64,000 bases of DNA from Campylobacter sp. TTU_617 (GCF_016599045.1 NZ_JAENKV010000004.1:53189-117188); one strand, 5' to 3'; positions 38,696 to 49,741 are shown, counted from the first letter of the stretch. Program-made: numbers and translations. Notes: a model not told the origin generated them from the sequence alone.

Positions 38696-40072
38696 TTAAA
38701 TTCCCATTTTAAAAGGATTTAATATATTATTTGGATCAAAAGCCTTTTTAATATTTCTCATTAAATTTATCTCAGCTTCATTAAAAGCAAGTTGCATAAA
38801 AGGTGCTTTAGAAATTCCAATGCCGTGCTCCCCACTTAATGTTCCGCCTAGTTCTATGGTAAGTTTAAAAATTTCTTCTATAGCCTTATAACCCTGCTCG
38901 ATTTGAGTTAAATCATTTTTTTCAAGCATTACATTAACGTGTACATTTCCATCTCCAATATGACCAAAACAAGGAATTTTAAAATTATATTTTAAAGCAA
39001 GTTTTTCAATTCCTTCTAAAAGTTCAGCAAGTTTTGATCTAGGCACTGTTATATCCTCATTAAGTTTTAAATTTCCGTAAATTGTAATAGCTTGAGAACA
39101 ATTTCTTCTTGCAAACCAAATATCACAAGCTTCTTTTTCATTTTTTGCTATTTGAAAATCTTTTGCTCCCATTTGTAAAAAAAAATCTTTCATTTGATTA
39201 AGATTTTTATTTAAATTTTCTTCTTCATTGTTATCCATTTCTATAATCAAGGCTGCATTGGCAATTAAATAATTAAGTTTAAATTTTTGCTTTAATGCCT
39301 CTATGGTTAAAAAATCTAAAAATTCCATACAAACAGGGTTAAAACCTTTTGATAAAGCTTTACATACAGAATCAATAGCCTGTTTTATATCATCAAAAAG
39401 TGCAATAGCTGTTTTTTTAAATTTAGGCAAAGGAAGCAATTTTAAAGTAAGTTCGCTTAATACCGCCAAAGTTCCTTCGCTTGCAATTAAAATTCCGGCT
39501 ATATTATACCCTGCTACATCTTTGATTGTTCTTTTTCCTGCTCTTATAATTTCACCATTTGGCAAAACTGCTCTTAATGCCATTACATAATCTTTTGTTA
39601 TACCATATTTAACAGCCTTCATTCCTCCAGCATTTTCACTTACATTGCCCCCTAAAGAACAAAAATGCATACTAGCAGGATCAGGGGGATAAAAAAGATT
39701 ATATTTTTGTGCTTCTTTTTGTAAATTAAAATTAATAACTCCAGGTTCTACTACAGCAACTAAATTTTCAAGATCAATTTCTAAAATTTTATTCATATGT
39801 TTTTCAAAAGATAAAATAATTCCTCCATTAATTGCCAAAGCTCCACCACTAAAACCAGTTCCAGCGCCTCTTGGAACTACAATAATACGATTTTCATTAC
39901 AAAATTTTAAAATTTTAGCAATATCATTTTCATCTCTTGGAAAAAGCACTCCATCAGGTAAATAATGCTTTTTTGTTGCATCATAACTATAAGCTCTTTG
40001 ATGCAAAATATCAAAACAAGCATTATCATTTCCTAAAAGCTCTTTAAAATATTGTTTAAACTCTTTTTTCAT
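38696..40072 (-). CDS. FAD-linked oxidase, glycolate/D-lactate dehydrogenase type (GlcD-like)
   Basis: Flavoenzyme that oxidises a 2-hydroxy acid. The PCMH FAD-binding domain shows VVPRGAGTGFSGGALA, DPASMHFCSLGGNVSENAGG and GYNIAGILIASEGTL. The C-terminal FAD-oxidase domain contains CFGHIGDGNVHVNVM and GTLSGEHGIG. The 458-aa length is standard for GlcD. There is no glcE or glcF beside it, so D-lactate is as likely a substrate as glycolate. It abuts the pgbA-like gene (1-base overlap). Confidence 0.9.
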   Translation of the reverse strand: MKKEFKQYFKELLGNDNACFDILHQRAYSYDATKKHYLPDGVLFPRDENDIAKILKFCNENRIIVVPRGAGTGFSGGALAINGGIILSFEKHMNKILEIDLENLVAVVEPGVINFNLQKEAQKYNLFYPPDPASMHFCSLGGNVSENAGGMKAVKYGITKDYVMALRAVLPNGEIIRAGKRTIKDVAGYNIAGILIASEGTLAVLSELTLKLLPLPKFKKTAIALFDDIKQAIDSVCKALSKGFNPVCMEFLDFLTIEALKQKFKLNYLIANAALIIEMDNNEEENLNKNLNQMKDFFLQMGAKDFQIAKNEKEACDIWFARRNCSQAITIYGNLKLNEDITVPRSKLAELLEGIEKLALKYNFKIPCFGHIGDGNVHVNVMLEKNDLTQIEQGYKAIEEIFKLTIELGGTLSGEHGIGISKAPFMQLAFNEAEINLMRNIKKAFDPNNILNPFKMGI

Positions 40073-40800
40073 TAATTTTTATAAATCCCTAATAAAGCTT
40101 TATAATATCTATAAAAATTTGTTATATCTTGTTCAGAAGTAAAAAAACCTAAAAATTTATTTTGATAACTCCCTACTCTTGAATAAAAAGGTGTTTGTAT
40201 TTTTGTAGCTTTTTGTATGGATCTTTCATATAAAATGCTAAAATCTTGACAATCTACAAAAATAGCTTTTTGCTCAAGAGCAAAAATTACAATTCCTACA
40301 GCATTATTGGAGCAAAATTTTCTAAAATCAGATCTTTTAGGACTGCTTATAGAATCTCTAATTAACTGAGCTCCAAAAATATCTATATGAGTAAAATAAA
40401 TTTGAGGAAAACTTTGTTCAATTTCATTGTAAATTGTTTCATTAGGCGCTATAATTAAAGCTCTATTATAAAGAAAATTTAAAATAACCTCATCATTGAC
40501 TTCTGGTAAAATATTTGGCAAAGGAAGAGCTTTTTGCTCTAAAGAATCAAAAACTTTAAATTCTAATTTAGCCAAACCATTTTCCTTTGATATAACACTT
40601 GCTCTAGCAACTATACTTTTAGAATCTGCAAAATTATGCATTATAATACCTGAAGAATGGAGCGAAATTTCAGGACTATCCTTAATATATCCATAAACTC
40701 CATCAACTTTTATAAGATTTGTTTTTACAGAATTTAAATTCAAATCTGCATAAAGATTAGCAAAAAATAACATCATTATAATAATTCTTAACAAACTCAT
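40072..40800 (-). CDS. plasminogen-binding protein PgbA-like (N-terminal family)
   Basis: Secreted or surface protein with a signal peptide (LLRIIIMMLFFANLYA, residues 3-18). The body resembles the PGBA_N domain first described in Helicobacter PgbA: VDGVYGYIKDSPEISLHSSG near the start and YSRVGSYQNKFLGFF near the end. At 242 aa it lacks the long lysine-rich tail of Helicobacter PgbA, so plasminogen binding should not be assumed. It is followed directly by the GlcD-like gene. Confidence 0.8.
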   Translation of the reverse strand: MSLLRIIIMMLFFANLYADLNLNSVKTNLIKVDGVYGYIKDSPEISLHSSGIIMHNFADSKSIVARASVISKENGLAKLEFKVFDSLEQKALPLPNILPEVNDEVILNFLYNRALIIAPNETIYNEIEQSFPQIYFTHIDIFGAQLIRDSISSPKRSDFRKFCSNNAVGIVIFALEQKAIFVDCQDFSILYERSIQKATKIQTPFYSRVGSYQNKFLGFFTSEQDITNFYRYYKALLGIYKN

Positions 40801-40876
40801 ACTCCTTTAATACATTCATAATCATTTTTCATTAAGTAATTGTAAGAAAAATAAAGTAAAATATAGCTTTTAATTT

Positions 40877-40882
40877 TATAAT
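40877..40882 (+). promoter_or_regulatory. possible -10 element of the M23 peptidase gene
   Basis: TATAAT in AATTTTATAATATTG, 24 bp before the ATG. TAAAAT at 40856-40861 is an equally good alternative. Confidence 0.4.
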
Positions 40883-40906
40883 ATTGTTTAATTTTTAAGG
40901 TTTTTA

Positions 40907-42076
40907 ATGAAAAAAATTTTATTTTTGTTTTTGGCTATTATTCAAGCTTTTGCTGCTGTAAGCATGGAAGAATTAACTTGGGAAAATGGCGATACCTTGC
41001 TTAAATTCCTACAAAGAAATTCAATTCCTATGTCTTTATATTATAATCTAGACAAAGAAGATCAAGAATTAGCTTCAGAAATTGCCTATAAAACAAAATA
41101 TCAAATTTTAAAAGATGACAATAATAATATCGAACAAGTTTTAATCCCAATTAGCGATGATTTGCAAATTCATATTTATAAAGATTCCAATAAACAATAT
41201 ATTTTAACTTTTACCCCGATATTTTACAATAAAGAAAATAGAATTTTACGCTTAAATGTGAAAACATCTGCTTATCAAGATGTATACGAAGAAAGCAAAA
41301 GCTCAACTTTGGCAAGAGCTATGGTAAGAGCCTTTAGAGGAAGTATTAATTTTCGAAACATCCAAAAAGGTGATGAAATTATTTTATATTATGAACAAAA
41401 AAGAAGAATGGGAAAACTTTTTGGTGATATTACAATTAAAATGGCTCGTGTAGAAGTAAATAAAAACTCTCAAGAAATATTTTATTTTAATGAAAATTAT
41501 TATGATAAAAAAGGTAAAGAAATTGACTCTTTTTTATTGGATAAGCCTGTTAATTACTTAAGAATTTCATCAAAATTTAGCACAGCAAGATATCATCCTG
41601 TATTAAAAAGATATCGCGCACATTTAGGAGTTGATTATGCAGCACCCACAGGAACCCCTGTTAAAAGTGCTGGAAATGGAGTAATTACCTTTGTTGGAAC
41701 GCAAAATGGCTACGGTAATGTTGTTAAAGTACAACATTCATCTGGATATACAACACTATATGCCCATCTTAGTCGCTTTGCAAAGATTAAAAAAGGACAA
41801 AAAGTTAAACAAGGACAGGTTATTGCTTATGTAGGTTCAACTGGTATGAGCACAGGTCCTCATTTGCACTTTGGAGTTTATTTAAACAATAAAGCTATTA
41901 ATCCAGAATCTATTATAAAAATTGCTAAAACTCAACTTAATAAAAAAGATTTAGATGAATTTAAAAAAGTGGTAAGTGAGTATGAAAAAAAGATGAATCT
42001 ATTTATTCAGGATAGCAAAGAAAATCCTCCAAAAGAAGAAGATTTTGAAAACTATATTGAACTTGATTCAATATAG
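40907..42076 (+). CDS. M23 peptidoglycan endopeptidase
   Basis: Periplasmic LytM-type metallopeptidase, probably trimming peptide crosslinks and affecting cell shape. It has a signal peptide (LFLFLAIIQAFAA), an N-terminal regulatory part, and an M23 domain at about 230-330. Zinc and catalytic residues are in HLGVDYAAPTG, LYAHLSRF and STGPHLHFGVY. The 389-aa length is usual. The C. jejuni equivalent is, as I recall, Cj1215. The stop lies inside the terminator shared with dnaJ. Confidence 0.92.
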   Translation: MKKILFLFLAIIQAFAAVSMEELTWENGDTLLKFLQRNSIPMSLYYNLDKEDQELASEIAYKTKYQILKDDNNNIEQVLIPISDDLQIHIYKDSNKQYILTFTPIFYNKENRILRLNVKTSAYQDVYEESKSSTLARAMVRAFRGSINFRNIQKGDEIILYYEQKRRMGKLFGDITIKMARVEVNKNSQEIFYFNENYYDKKGKEIDSFLLDKPVNYLRISSKFSTARYHPVLKRYRAHLGVDYAAPTGTPVKSAGNGVITFVGTQNGYGNVVKVQHSSGYTTLYAHLSRFAKIKKGQKVKQGQVIAYVGSTGMSTGPHLHFGVYLNNKAINPESIIKIAKTQLNKKDLDEFKKVVSEYEKKMNLFIQDSKENPPKEEDFENYIELDSI

Positions 42077-42080
42077 TTTT
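42048..42080. terminator. bidirectional terminator between M23 peptidase and dnaJ
   Basis: Perfect 14-bp inverted repeat (arms 42048-42061 and 42067-42080) with loop CTTGA, followed by a T run on the plus strand and preceded by an A run. It contains the peptidase stop codon and lies 3 bp from the dnaJ stop. Confidence 0.8.
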
Positions 42081-42083
42081 TGA

Positions 42084-43199
42084 CTAATTTTTAAACCAAG
42101 AAGTAATTTTTTCAAAAAATCCTTTTTGCTCGTGATGCATACCATCTTTTATTCCAAAACTTTCTCCTAATTGCTCTAAAAGTTTTCTTTGTTCATCATT
42201 AAGCGTTTTTGGAAAAGTTATTGCAATTTGAACAATTTGAGATCCAAATTCATCAGAATGAATATTTTTCACCCCTTCATTTTGTAAAATAAATCTTTGC
42301 TTATCTTTAGCACCTATTGGAAGTTTTAATATAGCTTCCCCTCTTATAGTGGGAACTTTAATGCTTTCTCCTAAAATAGCCTGAGTGAAAAAAACTGGGT
42401 ATTCTATATAAATATCTTCTCCATCACGGATAAAAGTATCATCTTCTTCTGCAATTATTTTTACAAGCAAATCTCCTCTTAAACCATTTTTGACAATATT
42501 GCCTTTATTAGCAACTTTTAAAGTTACACCCGTATCTACACCTTCTGGGATATTGATCTCTACCTTGTCTTTTATTTCTTCATAACCCAAACCTTTGCAA
42601 TCAGGACAACGCTCACTCGCTTTTTCTCCGCTTCCTTTACAATCAGGACAAGTTTGAGCAAAAGTAATAAAACCTTGTTGAATTCCAATTTGACCTTTTC
42701 CTTTGCATTTAGGACAAGTTTGAGTTTTACCATCTTTAGCTCCACTTCCATCACATTTTTTACAAAAATTTTTATACGTAAAATCTAAAGTTTTTTTACA
42801 TCCAAAAACTGCTTCTTTGAAATTTAATTGAAGATTAATAGTTAATTGAGAACTAAATTTTTCACTGTTTGCTCTTTTTTTACTTGAACGTGTAAAGCCT
42901 CCTCCAAAAAAACTTGAAAAAATATCGCTTAAATCTTCAAAATCAGCAAATCCTCCATTAAAGCCCGAAGAAGCCCCTCCAAGACCTGCTTTTCCATAGC
43001 GATCATATATTGCTCTTTTTTCGTCATTGCTTAAAACTTCATAAGCTTCATTGATTAATTTAAATTTATTTTCAGCTTCTTTATCCCCTTGATTTCTATC
43101 AGGATGATATTTTAAAGCTAATTTTCTATAAGCTTTTTTAATCGTATCTTTATTAGCACTTTGTTCTATTTCTAAAATTTCATAATAATTAATTTCCAT
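42084..43199 (-). CDS. dnaJ: chaperone DnaJ
   Basis: Hsp40 co-chaperone stimulating DnaK. The J domain has KYHPDRNQG with the essential HPD. A Gly/Phe-rich linker follows ([15 protein letters not shown]). Four zinc-finger repeats follow: [24 protein letters not shown] and CPDCKGLG. The C-terminal substrate domain is intact. The 371-aa length is standard. It is divergent from racRS, an adjacency also known in C. jejuni, where RacR influences dnaJ-linked heat response. Confidence 0.97.
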   Translation of the reverse strand: MEINYYEILEIEQSANKDTIKKAYRKLALKYHPDRNQGDKEAENKFKLINEAYEVLSNDEKRAIYDRYGKAGLGGASSGFNGGFADFEDLSDIFSSFFGGGFTRSSKKRANSEKFSSQLTINLQLNFKEAVFGCKKTLDFTYKNFCKKCDGSGAKDGKTQTCPKCKGKGQIGIQQGFITFAQTCPDCKGSGEKASERCPDCKGLGYEEIKDKVEINIPEGVDTGVTLKVANKGNIVKNGLRGDLLVKIIAEEDDTFIRDGEDIYIEYPVFFTQAILGESIKVPTIRGEAILKLPIGAKDKQRFILQNEGVKNIHSDEFGSQIVQIAITFPKTLNDEQRKLLEQLGESFGIKDGMHHEQKGFFEKITSWFKN

Positions 43200-43261
43200 T
43201 ATATCTCCGCATTATTTGTTAAAATTTTTAAAAATAAAAAAGTAATTTACCAAGTTTTTAA

Positions 43262-43267
43262 TATAAT
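43262..43267 (+). promoter_or_regulatory. -10 element of racRS
   Basis: TATAAT preceded by a T-rich stretch (AGTTTTTAA), 35 bp before the racR ATG; AAGGAAA is the ribosome site. Confidence 0.5.
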
Positions 43268-43302
43268 TTAAATAAAATTACATTAAAAATTAAGGAAAAG
43301 CA

Positions 43303-43977
43303 ATGATTAATGTTTTAATGATAGAAGATGATCCTGATTTTGCACAATTGTTGTCTGAATATTTAGCTCAGTTTAATATAAAAATTACTAATTTTGAAAA
43401 TCCACGTTTAGCTTTAGAAGCTGGGATTCAAAATTATGATTGCTTGATTTTAGATTTAACTTTACCTCAAATTGATGGTTTAGAAATTTGTAAAGAAATA
43501 AGACAAAAAAGTCATATTCCTATTATCATATCTTCAGCAAGAGGAGATTTAAGCGATAAAGTTGTAGGACTTCAAATTGGAGCTGATGATTATTTGCCAA
43601 AACCTTATGATCCAAAGGAGATGTATGCAAGAATTATCAGTCTTATCCGTCGTGCTAAAAGAATTGATAAGCAAAGTTCTACAGAAAATTTAAACTCTGC
43701 CTTTAAAATTGATGAAAAAAAGCACGAAATTACTTATAACAATCAAGTTTTAACTCTAACTCCTGCAGAATATGAAATTTTAGAATATCTTATCCAGCAA
43801 AATGGATACTCAATATCAAGGGAACAACTTGTTAGTCGTTGTAAAAATTTAAAAGATAAAGATTCTAAAAGTTTAGATGTGATTATAGGAAGATTAAGAG
43901 TCAAAATAGGAGATAGTTCAAAATCACCTAAACATATTTTTTCAGTTAGAGGAATAGGATATAAACTTATAGGATGA
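43303..43977 (+). CDS. racR: two-component response regulator RacR
   Basis: OmpR-family regulator. The receiver domain starts MIEDDPDFAQLL; the phospho-acceptor Asp is in LILDLTLPQIDG and the Lys in YLPKPYDP. The C-terminal winged helix ends [15 protein letters not shown]. It is 224 aa. The dnaJ-racR-racS-recR context matches the C. jejuni RacRS system, which responds to temperature and low-oxygen/nitrate conditions and is needed for colonisation. It overlaps racS by 4 bp. Confidence 0.92.
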   Translation: MINVLMIEDDPDFAQLLSEYLAQFNIKITNFENPRLALEAGIQNYDCLILDLTLPQIDGLEICKEIRQKSHIPIIISSARGDLSDKVVGLQIGADDYLPKPYDPKEMYARIISLIRRAKRIDKQSSTENLNSAFKIDEKKHEITYNNQVLTLTPAEYEILEYLIQQNGYSISREQLVSRCKNLKDKDSKSLDVIIGRLRVKIGDSSKSPKHIFSVRGIGYKLIG

Positions 43978-45221
43978 TTAAAAATTACTCCATTAATACA
44001 AAATTAATTATTTTGTTTATTGTAACTTTCTTTTTAGTATGTGTTCTTTTTATTTTTCTTTTAAAAGTTGAAGGTAATATTTATAACAAAGAAGAAAGTT
44101 TCAAACAAGAAAATTTAATTAAAAGTTTATTGAGCAATTATAAAAATGAAGTTGATACCGATTTAAAAAAATATTTAATCAATAGTGGTTTTAATATGAT
44201 TAAAAATAATCAACTTGCAAAACTCATTCGTAAAGAAGGAAAAGTTGCTTTTATGCAAGATGGAGATTATTGTAATCTTTATTCTTTGTTTTACAACAAT
44301 AATCTTTATTTAGATATGCAATGTAAAAATTCATCTAATGCTTTATTTGAACAAAGTGTAAACAATAGAGTATATAATCTTTTATTGGCAGGATTTTTCT
44401 TTTTTTCTTTTTTAGTTATTTTTATGTATCTTTCTGTTTTAAAATCTTTAGAACCATTAAAAAAACTTCGTATGCAAATTGCAGAAGTTAGCAACGGAAA
44501 AAAACCTAAATTTGAAAACTATCAAGATGATGAAGTAGGAAAAATTGCTTTTGAATTTGAAAAAGCTTTTAAAAAAAATCAAGAGCTTATAGAATCAAGA
44601 CAACTTTTTTTAAGAACTATTATGCACGAACTTAAAACTCCTATAGGCAAGGGAAGAATTATTACTGAAATGATTAAAGATTTTAAACAAAAAGATCGTT
44701 TAAATGATATTTTTATAAGACTTGACCTTTTAATTAACGAATTTGCAAAAATGGAAAGTTTATTTTCCAAAAATTATAATCTTAATATCACACAAAATCA
44801 ATTTAGCGTGATATTAAATGAAGCTAAAATTTATCTAATGCGTGATGATTTGGATAGAGTTATTAATATAAAATTATATTCAGATCCTTTTTTAAATGTT
44901 GATCTTGAAATTTTCTCTTTAATACTAAAAAATATGCTTGATAATGCACTTAAATATTCCGATGATGGAACTTGTAAATTAGAATGCTATAAAGATTCTT
45001 TTGTAATTAAAAATCCTGGAAAAAAATTAAGTCAGCCTATTGAATACTATTTTAAAGCTTTTTCAAGAGAAAAATATGAAAAAGTTGGAGGAATGGGACT
45101 TGGTCTTTATATAGTTTATGAAGTTTGCAAGCTTCATAATTTTGAATTAATCTACAATTATGAAAAAGGGAAACACTGCTTTATGGTATTTTTTGGAGAA
45201 AAAACAAAAAATGGCAATTAA
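43974..45221 (+). CDS. racS: sensor histidine kinase RacS
   Basis: Inner-membrane kinase for RacR. There are two membrane helices (about 9-27 and 138-158) flanking a periplasmic sensor region, then a HAMP-like linker. The dimerisation box is [13 protein letters not shown] with the phospho-His. The ATPase domain has [11 protein letters not shown] and [13 protein letters not shown]. The 415-aa length is typical. The last 11 bp overlap recR. Confidence 0.92.
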   Translation: MIKNYSINTKLIILFIVTFFLVCVLFIFLLKVEGNIYNKEESFKQENLIKSLLSNYKNEVDTDLKKYLINSGFNMIKNNQLAKLIRKEGKVAFMQDGDYCNLYSLFYNNNLYLDMQCKNSSNALFEQSVNNRVYNLLLAGFFFFSFLVIFMYLSVLKSLEPLKKLRMQIAEVSNGKKPKFENYQDDEVGKIAFEFEKAFKKNQELIESRQLFLRTIMHELKTPIGKGRIITEMIKDFKQKDRLNDIFIRLDLLINEFAKMESLFSKNYNLNITQNQFSVILNEAKIYLMRDDLDRVINIKLYSDPFLNVDLEIFSLILKNMLDNALKYSDDGTCKLECYKDSFVIKNPGKKLSQPIEYYFKAFSREKYEKVGGMGLGLYIVYEVCKLHNFELIYNYEKGKHCFMVFFGEKTKNGN

Positions 45222-45792
45222 AGGCATAGAAAAATTTAACAATCTTGTAGAAAGTTTTGCATCACTTCCCACAATAGGAAAAAAAACTGCAATTCGCCTA
45301 GCTTATTATATTTGCACAAGTAATCATTTAGAAGGTATGAAACTTGCACATAATATAGAAAATGCTTTGCGCTTTATTAAACCTTGTGCACAATGTGGCG
45401 CTTTAAGCGAAAATGAACTTTGTGATATTTGTATTGATGAAAATCGTCAAAAAGATTTAATCTGTATTATACAAAGTCCTAAAGATGTCTTAATCATCGA
45501 AGAAAGCAATAGTTATAATGGATTTTATTTTGTTTTAGAAAACTTAGAAGAAGAAACCATTCAAAAACTTATTTCTATGATAAAAAAAAATAATACCAAA
45601 GAGCTTATTTTTGCTTTCACTCATAGCATAAATTCAGATACTATGATTTTTTTTATAGAAGAAAAACTAAAAAATCTAAATTTAAAATTTAGCAAAATAG
45701 CACAAGGTATCCCAAGTGGTGTAAATTTAGAAAATGTAGACTTTATTTCACTGCATCGTGCTATCAATTTTAGAACAAATATAGAAAATTAA
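45211..45792 (+). CDS. recR: recombination protein RecR
   Basis: Zinc-finger/Toprim DNA-binding partner of RecO in gap repair. The start is set at ATG 45211 ([19 protein letters not shown]), with TTGGAG 12 nt upstream. An upstream in-frame ATG at 45160 only reads racS codons. Motifs are the Hh[14 protein letters not shown], zinc finger [16 protein letters not shown] and Toprim [15 protein letters not shown]. The 193-aa length fits. It is convergent with uvrC, with a 4-bp overlap. Confidence 0.95.
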   Translation: MAIKGIEKFNNLVESFASLPTIGKKTAIRLAYYICTSNHLEGMKLAHNIENALRFIKPCAQCGALSENELCDICIDENRQKDLICIIQSPKDVLIIEESNSYNGFYFVLENLEEETIQKLISMIKKNNTKELIFAFTHSINSDTMIFFIEEKLKNLNLKFSKIAQGIPSGVNLENVDFISLHRAINFRTNIEN

Positions 45793-45806
45793 ATATTTTT
45801 AATTTT
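45785..45806. terminator. weak AT-only hairpin at the recR/uvrC junction
   Basis: AAAATTAAA-TATT-TTTAATTTT followed by TT. It has a 9-bp stem of A/T only across both stop codons, so it is a possible but weak bidirectional terminator. Confidence 0.35.
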
Positions 45807-47576
45807 TTGTGCAATTTTTTTATTACAAATAAGGCTAAGCTCATTAAAATCTGCCTTATAAATATTTTCAAAATTTCCAAAATAATGAAGTAGTTTTTGT
45901 ATATTTGCCTCACTTAAACCTAAATTAAGAAGTTTTGAGCTTTCTAAATCTTGTTTTCTTTTAATTCTTTGATGAAAACTTATAGCAAAACGATGTGCTT
46001 CATCTCTTAATTTTTGCAAAAATTGCAACTTTTTATCATCAATGCTTAAAGAAAATTCTCCTTTTATAGAATGAATTTTATCTTTTGCTCCGCCTTTTGC
46101 TCTATGAGATTTAAAATCAATCTTTTCTTTTGAAATAGCTAGAATATCAATATTTACTCCACTACTTTCAACTATAGCTTTTGCTAAATCAAGCAAAGTT
46201 TTTCCTCCATCAATCAACCATAAATCAGGTGGTGGATTTTTATCAAAATCTTTTGCTCTTCTTGTTAATACTTCTTTCATTTGTTCATAATCATTTTTAT
46301 AATGAAGATGAAATCTTTTATATTTTTGCTTATCCCATCCATCTTGCTTATAACAAACCATAGCTCCTACTATAGCTGAACCTTGCAAATGAGAATTATC
46401 AAATACTTCTATACAATTTGGAAAATTCTCGAGCTCAAAATATATTTTTAATTCATTTAAAATTTCAAAAGAATTATTTTTCTTATAAGAATTTATATTA
46501 ATTAAAGCATTTTGATATGCTAAATTACAAATTTTCCTTTTTTCGCCTATTTTTGGATTTTTTATACTAATTTTTTTTGAAAATCTTTTGCAAAGCAATT
46601 CTTCAAGAAGTTTTAAATCTTCAAATTCTTCATAAACATAAATTTGGTTTGAAATAATAGGTATATCATTGCTAAAATTTTCCAAAATAAATTGTTTATA
46701 AATTCCATTTTTATCAAACATATCATCTTTTAGAATAACTACTTTATGATTTGATCCAATTACTTTACCATTTTGAATTACAAAACGCAAAAGAGAAAGC
46801 AAGTTATTTTCATAAGCGATAGCAAAAACTTCAAAATCTTCTAATTTTGCAAGATCAATTTGTATTTTAGTTTCTAAATCTTTAATAGTAACAATTTGAT
46901 CTCTAATCTTAGCGGCTTCTTCATAATTTTCATTTTGAGCTAAATATAACATTTGTTTTTCTAAATTTTTAACCAAAATACTAGGATTTAATAAAGCATT
47001 AGTCGCCTCATTTAAAATTTTTTCATATTCATTTTTTGAAATCAAATTAGCACAAGGAGCTTTGCAGCGACTAATCTGATAAAAAAGACAAGGGCTTTTA
47101 CAAGAATTCTTTTGTCTTAAAGGATAATAATAATAAAGAGCATTTAAAAGTTCTTTCACGCCCTTAAAAAAAGGTCCAAAATATTTAATTTTATTTTTTT
47201 TAATTAATTTTCTCGTGCTTTGAAATCTTGGAAATTCTTCATTAAAATCTACATAAATATAAGGATAAGTTTTATCATCTCTTAGCAAAATATTATATTT
47301 TGGATGAAGTTGTTTGATAAAAGAATTCTCTAAAATCAAAGCATCAGCTTCTGAATTTGTGGTTATAAATTCTAAATGTATGGCTTCTTTAATCATTTTT
47401 TGAATTCTTAATGAATTTCTAGGATTTGGAGCAAAAAAAGGTGTAAAAGTAAAATAAGATCTTACACGATTTTTTAAATTTTTAGCTTTCCCTACATATA
47501 AAAGTTTGCCATTTTTATCAAAATACTGATAAATTCCTGGGCTTTTGGGTAAAGTTTTTAACTCGTCATAAATCAT
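45789..47576 (-). CDS. uvrC: excinuclease ABC subunit C
   Basis: Makes both incisions in nucleotide excision repair with UvrAB. The N-terminal GIY-YIG nuclease shows [24 protein letters not shown] interaction helix follows ([15 protein letters not shown]). The RNase H-like C-terminal nuclease has [16 protein letters not shown] and [11 protein letters not shown], and a final helix-hairpin-helix remnant is present. The 595-aa length is normal. It overlaps the upstream 151-aa gene by 11 bp. Confidence 0.97.
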   Translation of the reverse strand: MIYDELKTLPKSPGIYQYFDKNGKLLYVGKAKNLKNRVRSYFTFTPFFAPNPRNSLRIQKMIKEAIHLEFITTNSEADALILENSFIKQLHPKYNILLRDDKTYPYIYVDFNEEFPRFQSTRKLIKKNKIKYFGPFFKGVKELLNALYYYYPLRQKNSCKSPCLFYQISRCKAPCANLISKNEYEKILNEATNALLNPSILVKNLEKQMLYLAQNENYEEAAKIRDQIVTIKDLETKIQIDLAKLEDFEVFAIAYENNLLSLLRFVIQNGKVIGSNHKVVILKDDMFDKNGIYKQFILENFSNDIPIISNQIYVYEEFEDLKLLEELLCKRFSKKISIKNPKIGEKRKICNLAYQNALININSYKKNNSFEILNELKIYFELENFPNCIEVFDNSHLQGSAIVGAMVCYKQDGWDKQKYKRFHLHYKNDYEQMKEVLTRRAKDFDKNPPPDLWLIDGGKTLLDLAKAIVESSGVNIDILAISKEKIDFKSHRAKGGAKDKIHSIKGEFSLSIDDKKLQFLQKLRDEAHRFAISFHQRIKRKQDLESSKLLNLGLSEANIQKLLHYFGNFENIYKADFNELSLICNKKIAQKIKNI

Positions 47577-48021
47577 TGATTTTTGCTCTTAATTCTTCAA
47601 ATTGTGTATATAATTTTTTATTTTTAAAAGGATTTTTAAATTGAGCTTTTGAAAGTTCAATATAAGATGTTTTTTTTTCATCTTGTATAAAATTTTGTTT
47701 TTCCCTATAACGCTGAGAAAAAATTTTGATAGTATTGACTTTATCAAATGGAGTATTTAAAAATCTTTTTGTAAAAATTTTTATAAGAACTTTAATATTA
47801 TTTTTGGTATCATCATTGTTTAAATCTTGATATCCAACGGAATGAAAAGTAACAATATTTAAAATATTGTTATGAATAAAGATTTTTGAAATTAAATGCT
47901 GATGCTTTAGATCCATTAGTTTTAAAAATTCTTTATAGAGGATAAAATTTTTTAAGGGTTTATAATGATGAAGGCTTATCATATCATTTATAATAACATT
48001 AACACTTTTAATTTTCTTCAT
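47566..48021 (-). CDS. protein of unknown function, possibly DUF721/DciA-like
   Basis: 151-aa basic protein without signal or membrane helix. Residues 40-95 (HQHLISKIFIHNNILNIV, then VGYQDLN) have the strand pattern seen in DUF721/DciA-type proteins, which help load the replicative helicase. The match is weak by eye. The tail (QFKNPFKNKKLYTQFEELRA) is charged. It precedes uvrC with an 11-bp overlap and so is probably co-expressed. The annotated ATG lacks a ribosome site and overlaps the divergent lipoprotein gene by 57 bp. A downstream start (MISLHHYK) is possible. Confidence 0.65.
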   Translation of the reverse strand: MKKIKSVNVIINDMISLHHYKPLKNFILYKEFLKLMDLKHQHLISKIFIHNNILNIVTFHSVGYQDLNNDDTKNNIKVLIKIFTKRFLNTPFDKVNTIKIFSQRYREKQNFIQDEKKTSYIELSKAQFKNPFKNKKLYTQFEELRAKINDL

Positions 48022-48156
48022 AAAATAATTTTAACATTTTTTTTCTTAATATTTTTAAGTGCTTGTGGTTATAAAGATAATCCTGAGTATATAAGCTATG
48101 ATCAAAATAAATCTATTAAAAGTATTAAAAAATATGAAAATTTAAATAGGTGGTAA
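47965..48156 (+). CDS. small lipoprotein (LptM-like size)
   Basis: 63-aa product with a hydrophobic signal ([11 protein letters not shown]) and lipobox LSAC at about residues 31-34, then [13 protein letters not shown], an acidic and polar tail. AAGGG lies about 8 nt before the ATG. The mature part resembles the CGYKGP-type tiny lipoproteins (LptM/YifL), which assist LPS-transport machinery, but the likeness is short. It precedes guaA by 2 bp and overlaps the start of the divergent 151-aa gene. Confidence 0.6.
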   Translation: MMKAYHIIYNNINTFNFLHKIILTFFFLIFLSACGYKDNPEYISYDQNKSIKSIKKYENLNRW

Positions 48157-48158
48157 TA

Positions 48159-49694
48159 ATGAAAAAAGATTATATTCTAGTATTAGATTTTGGCTCTCAA
48201 TACACACAATTAATTGCAAGGAGATTGAGAGAACAAGGTGTTTATACAGAAATCCTACCTTTTAATGTAAGCTTAACTGATATAAAAGCTAAAGAACCTA
48301 AAGGTATTATTTTAAGCGGAGGTCCTGCTAGCGTTTATGCAACAGATGCTTATTTTTGCGATAAGGGTATTTTTGATCTAAATTTACCTATACTTGGAAT
48401 TTGTTATGGAATGCAACTTATGGCTCATCATTTTAAAGCTAATGTTATGCCAGCAGGACATAAAGAATACGGAAAAGCAAGTATAGAAGTTAAAAAAGAT
48501 AGTGCTTTATTTAAAAATTTACCTAAAAAACAAATTGTATGGATGAGTCACTCTGATAAGGTAGAAAATCTCCCAGAAGGTTTTGAAGTTTTAGCTACAA
48601 GTGAAAATAGTCCTTTTTGTGTTTTTGCTGATGAAAAACGTAAATTCTTTGCTTTACAATTTCACCCCGAAGTCCAACATAGCGAATTTGGAAAAAGTAT
48701 ACTCAAAAATTTTGCTAAATATGCTTGTAATTGTGAAAGTATTTGGAATATGGGTTCTTTTGCTAAATCTCAAATCCTTAAAATTCAAGAAGAAGTAGGC
48801 AATGATAAAGTTCTTTGTGCAGTAAGTGGAGGGGTAGATAGCAGTGTAGTAGCTGCCTTACTCGCTAATGCCATCAAAGAACAACTTATTGTTGTTTTTG
48901 TAGATAATGGCCTTTTAAGATCCAAAGAAAAAGAACAAGTGGAATTTATGTTTAAAAATACTTTAAATATTCCGCTTATTAGTATAGATGCAAGTGAAAT
49001 ATTTTTAAGTCGTCTAAAAGGTATAATTGATCCTGAACAAAAAAGAAAAATTATAGGCAATACTTTTATAGAGGTTTTTGAAAAAGAAGCTAAAAAACAT
49101 AATGATGTTAAATATCTTGCACAAGGAACACTTTATACAGACATCATAGAAAGTTCTGTTGTAGGAGCAAGTAAAACTATTAAAAGCCATCATAATGTAG
49201 GAGGACTTCCAGAAAAAATGAATCTAAAACTCATAGAACCTTTAAAAGAAATTTTCAAAGATGAAGTACGTGCTTTAGGACTTGAATTAGGACTCAACAA
49301 GGATGTTGTTTTCCGTCATCCATTTCCAGGACCTGGTCTTGCTATACGCATTATGGGAGAAGTTAATAAAGAAAGTTTAGATTTATTGCGTAAAGCAGAT
49401 ATTATTCTAATTGAAGAACTAAAAAGCACGGGTTGGTATGATAAGACTTGGCAAGCATTTTGCGTACTTTTAAATGTTAAAAGCGTGGGTGTTATGGGCG
49501 ATAATCGTACTTATGATAATGCAATTTGCATAAGAGTTGTTAATGCAAGTGATGGAATGACGGCTACCTTCTCTTATTTGCCTTATGAAATTTTAGAAAA
49601 TATTAGTAGGCGTATTATTAATGAAGTACATGGAATAAACCGCGTTGTTTATGATATTTCTAGTAAGCCACCTGCAACAATAGAATGGGAATAA
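48159..49694 (+). CDS. guaA: GMP synthase (glutamine-hydrolysing)
   Basis: Aminates XMP to GMP. The class I amidotransferase domain has GICYGMQLM and [11 protein letters not shown]. The PP-loop ATP pyrophosphatase domain has [15 protein letters not shown]. The C-terminal dimer domain ends KPPATIEWE. The start is ATG 48159 ([14 protein letters not shown]) with AGGTGG 5 nt upstream; an in-frame GTG at 48150 lies within that ribosome site. The length of 511 aa matches the family. Confidence 0.97.
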   Translation: MKKDYILVLDFGSQYTQLIARRLREQGVYTEILPFNVSLTDIKAKEPKGIILSGGPASVYATDAYFCDKGIFDLNLPILGICYGMQLMAHHFKANVMPAGHKEYGKASIEVKKDSALFKNLPKKQIVWMSHSDKVENLPEGFEVLATSENSPFCVFADEKRKFFALQFHPEVQHSEFGKSILKNFAKYACNCESIWNMGSFAKSQILKIQEEVGNDKVLCAVSGGVDSSVVAALLANAIKEQLIVVFVDNGLLRSKEKEQVEFMFKNTLNIPLISIDASEIFLSRLKGIIDPEQKRKIIGNTFIEVFEKEAKKHNDVKYLAQGTLYTDIIESSVVGASKTIKSHHNVGGLPEKMNLKLIEPLKEIFKDEVRALGLELGLNKDVVFRHPFPGPGLAIRIMGEVNKESLDLLRKADIILIEELKSTGWYDKTWQAFCVLLNVKSVGVMGDNRTYDNAICIRVVNASDGMTATFSYLPYEILENISRRIINEVHGINRVVYDISSKPPATIEWE

Positions 49695-49709
49695 ATATTT
49701 CTAAAAAAT

Positions 49710-49741
49710 AATTTTTGATATTTTTTAAAATATCAAAAATT
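49710..49741 (+). terminator. guaA terminator
   Basis: Perfect 15-bp inverted repeat (arms 49710-49724 and 49727-49741) with a TT centre, 15 bp after the guaA stop. Confidence 0.65.

Noticed and set aside
45160..45210. Upstream start for recR
   Set aside because: These codons overlap racS in another frame and do not resemble RecR; ATG 45211 does.
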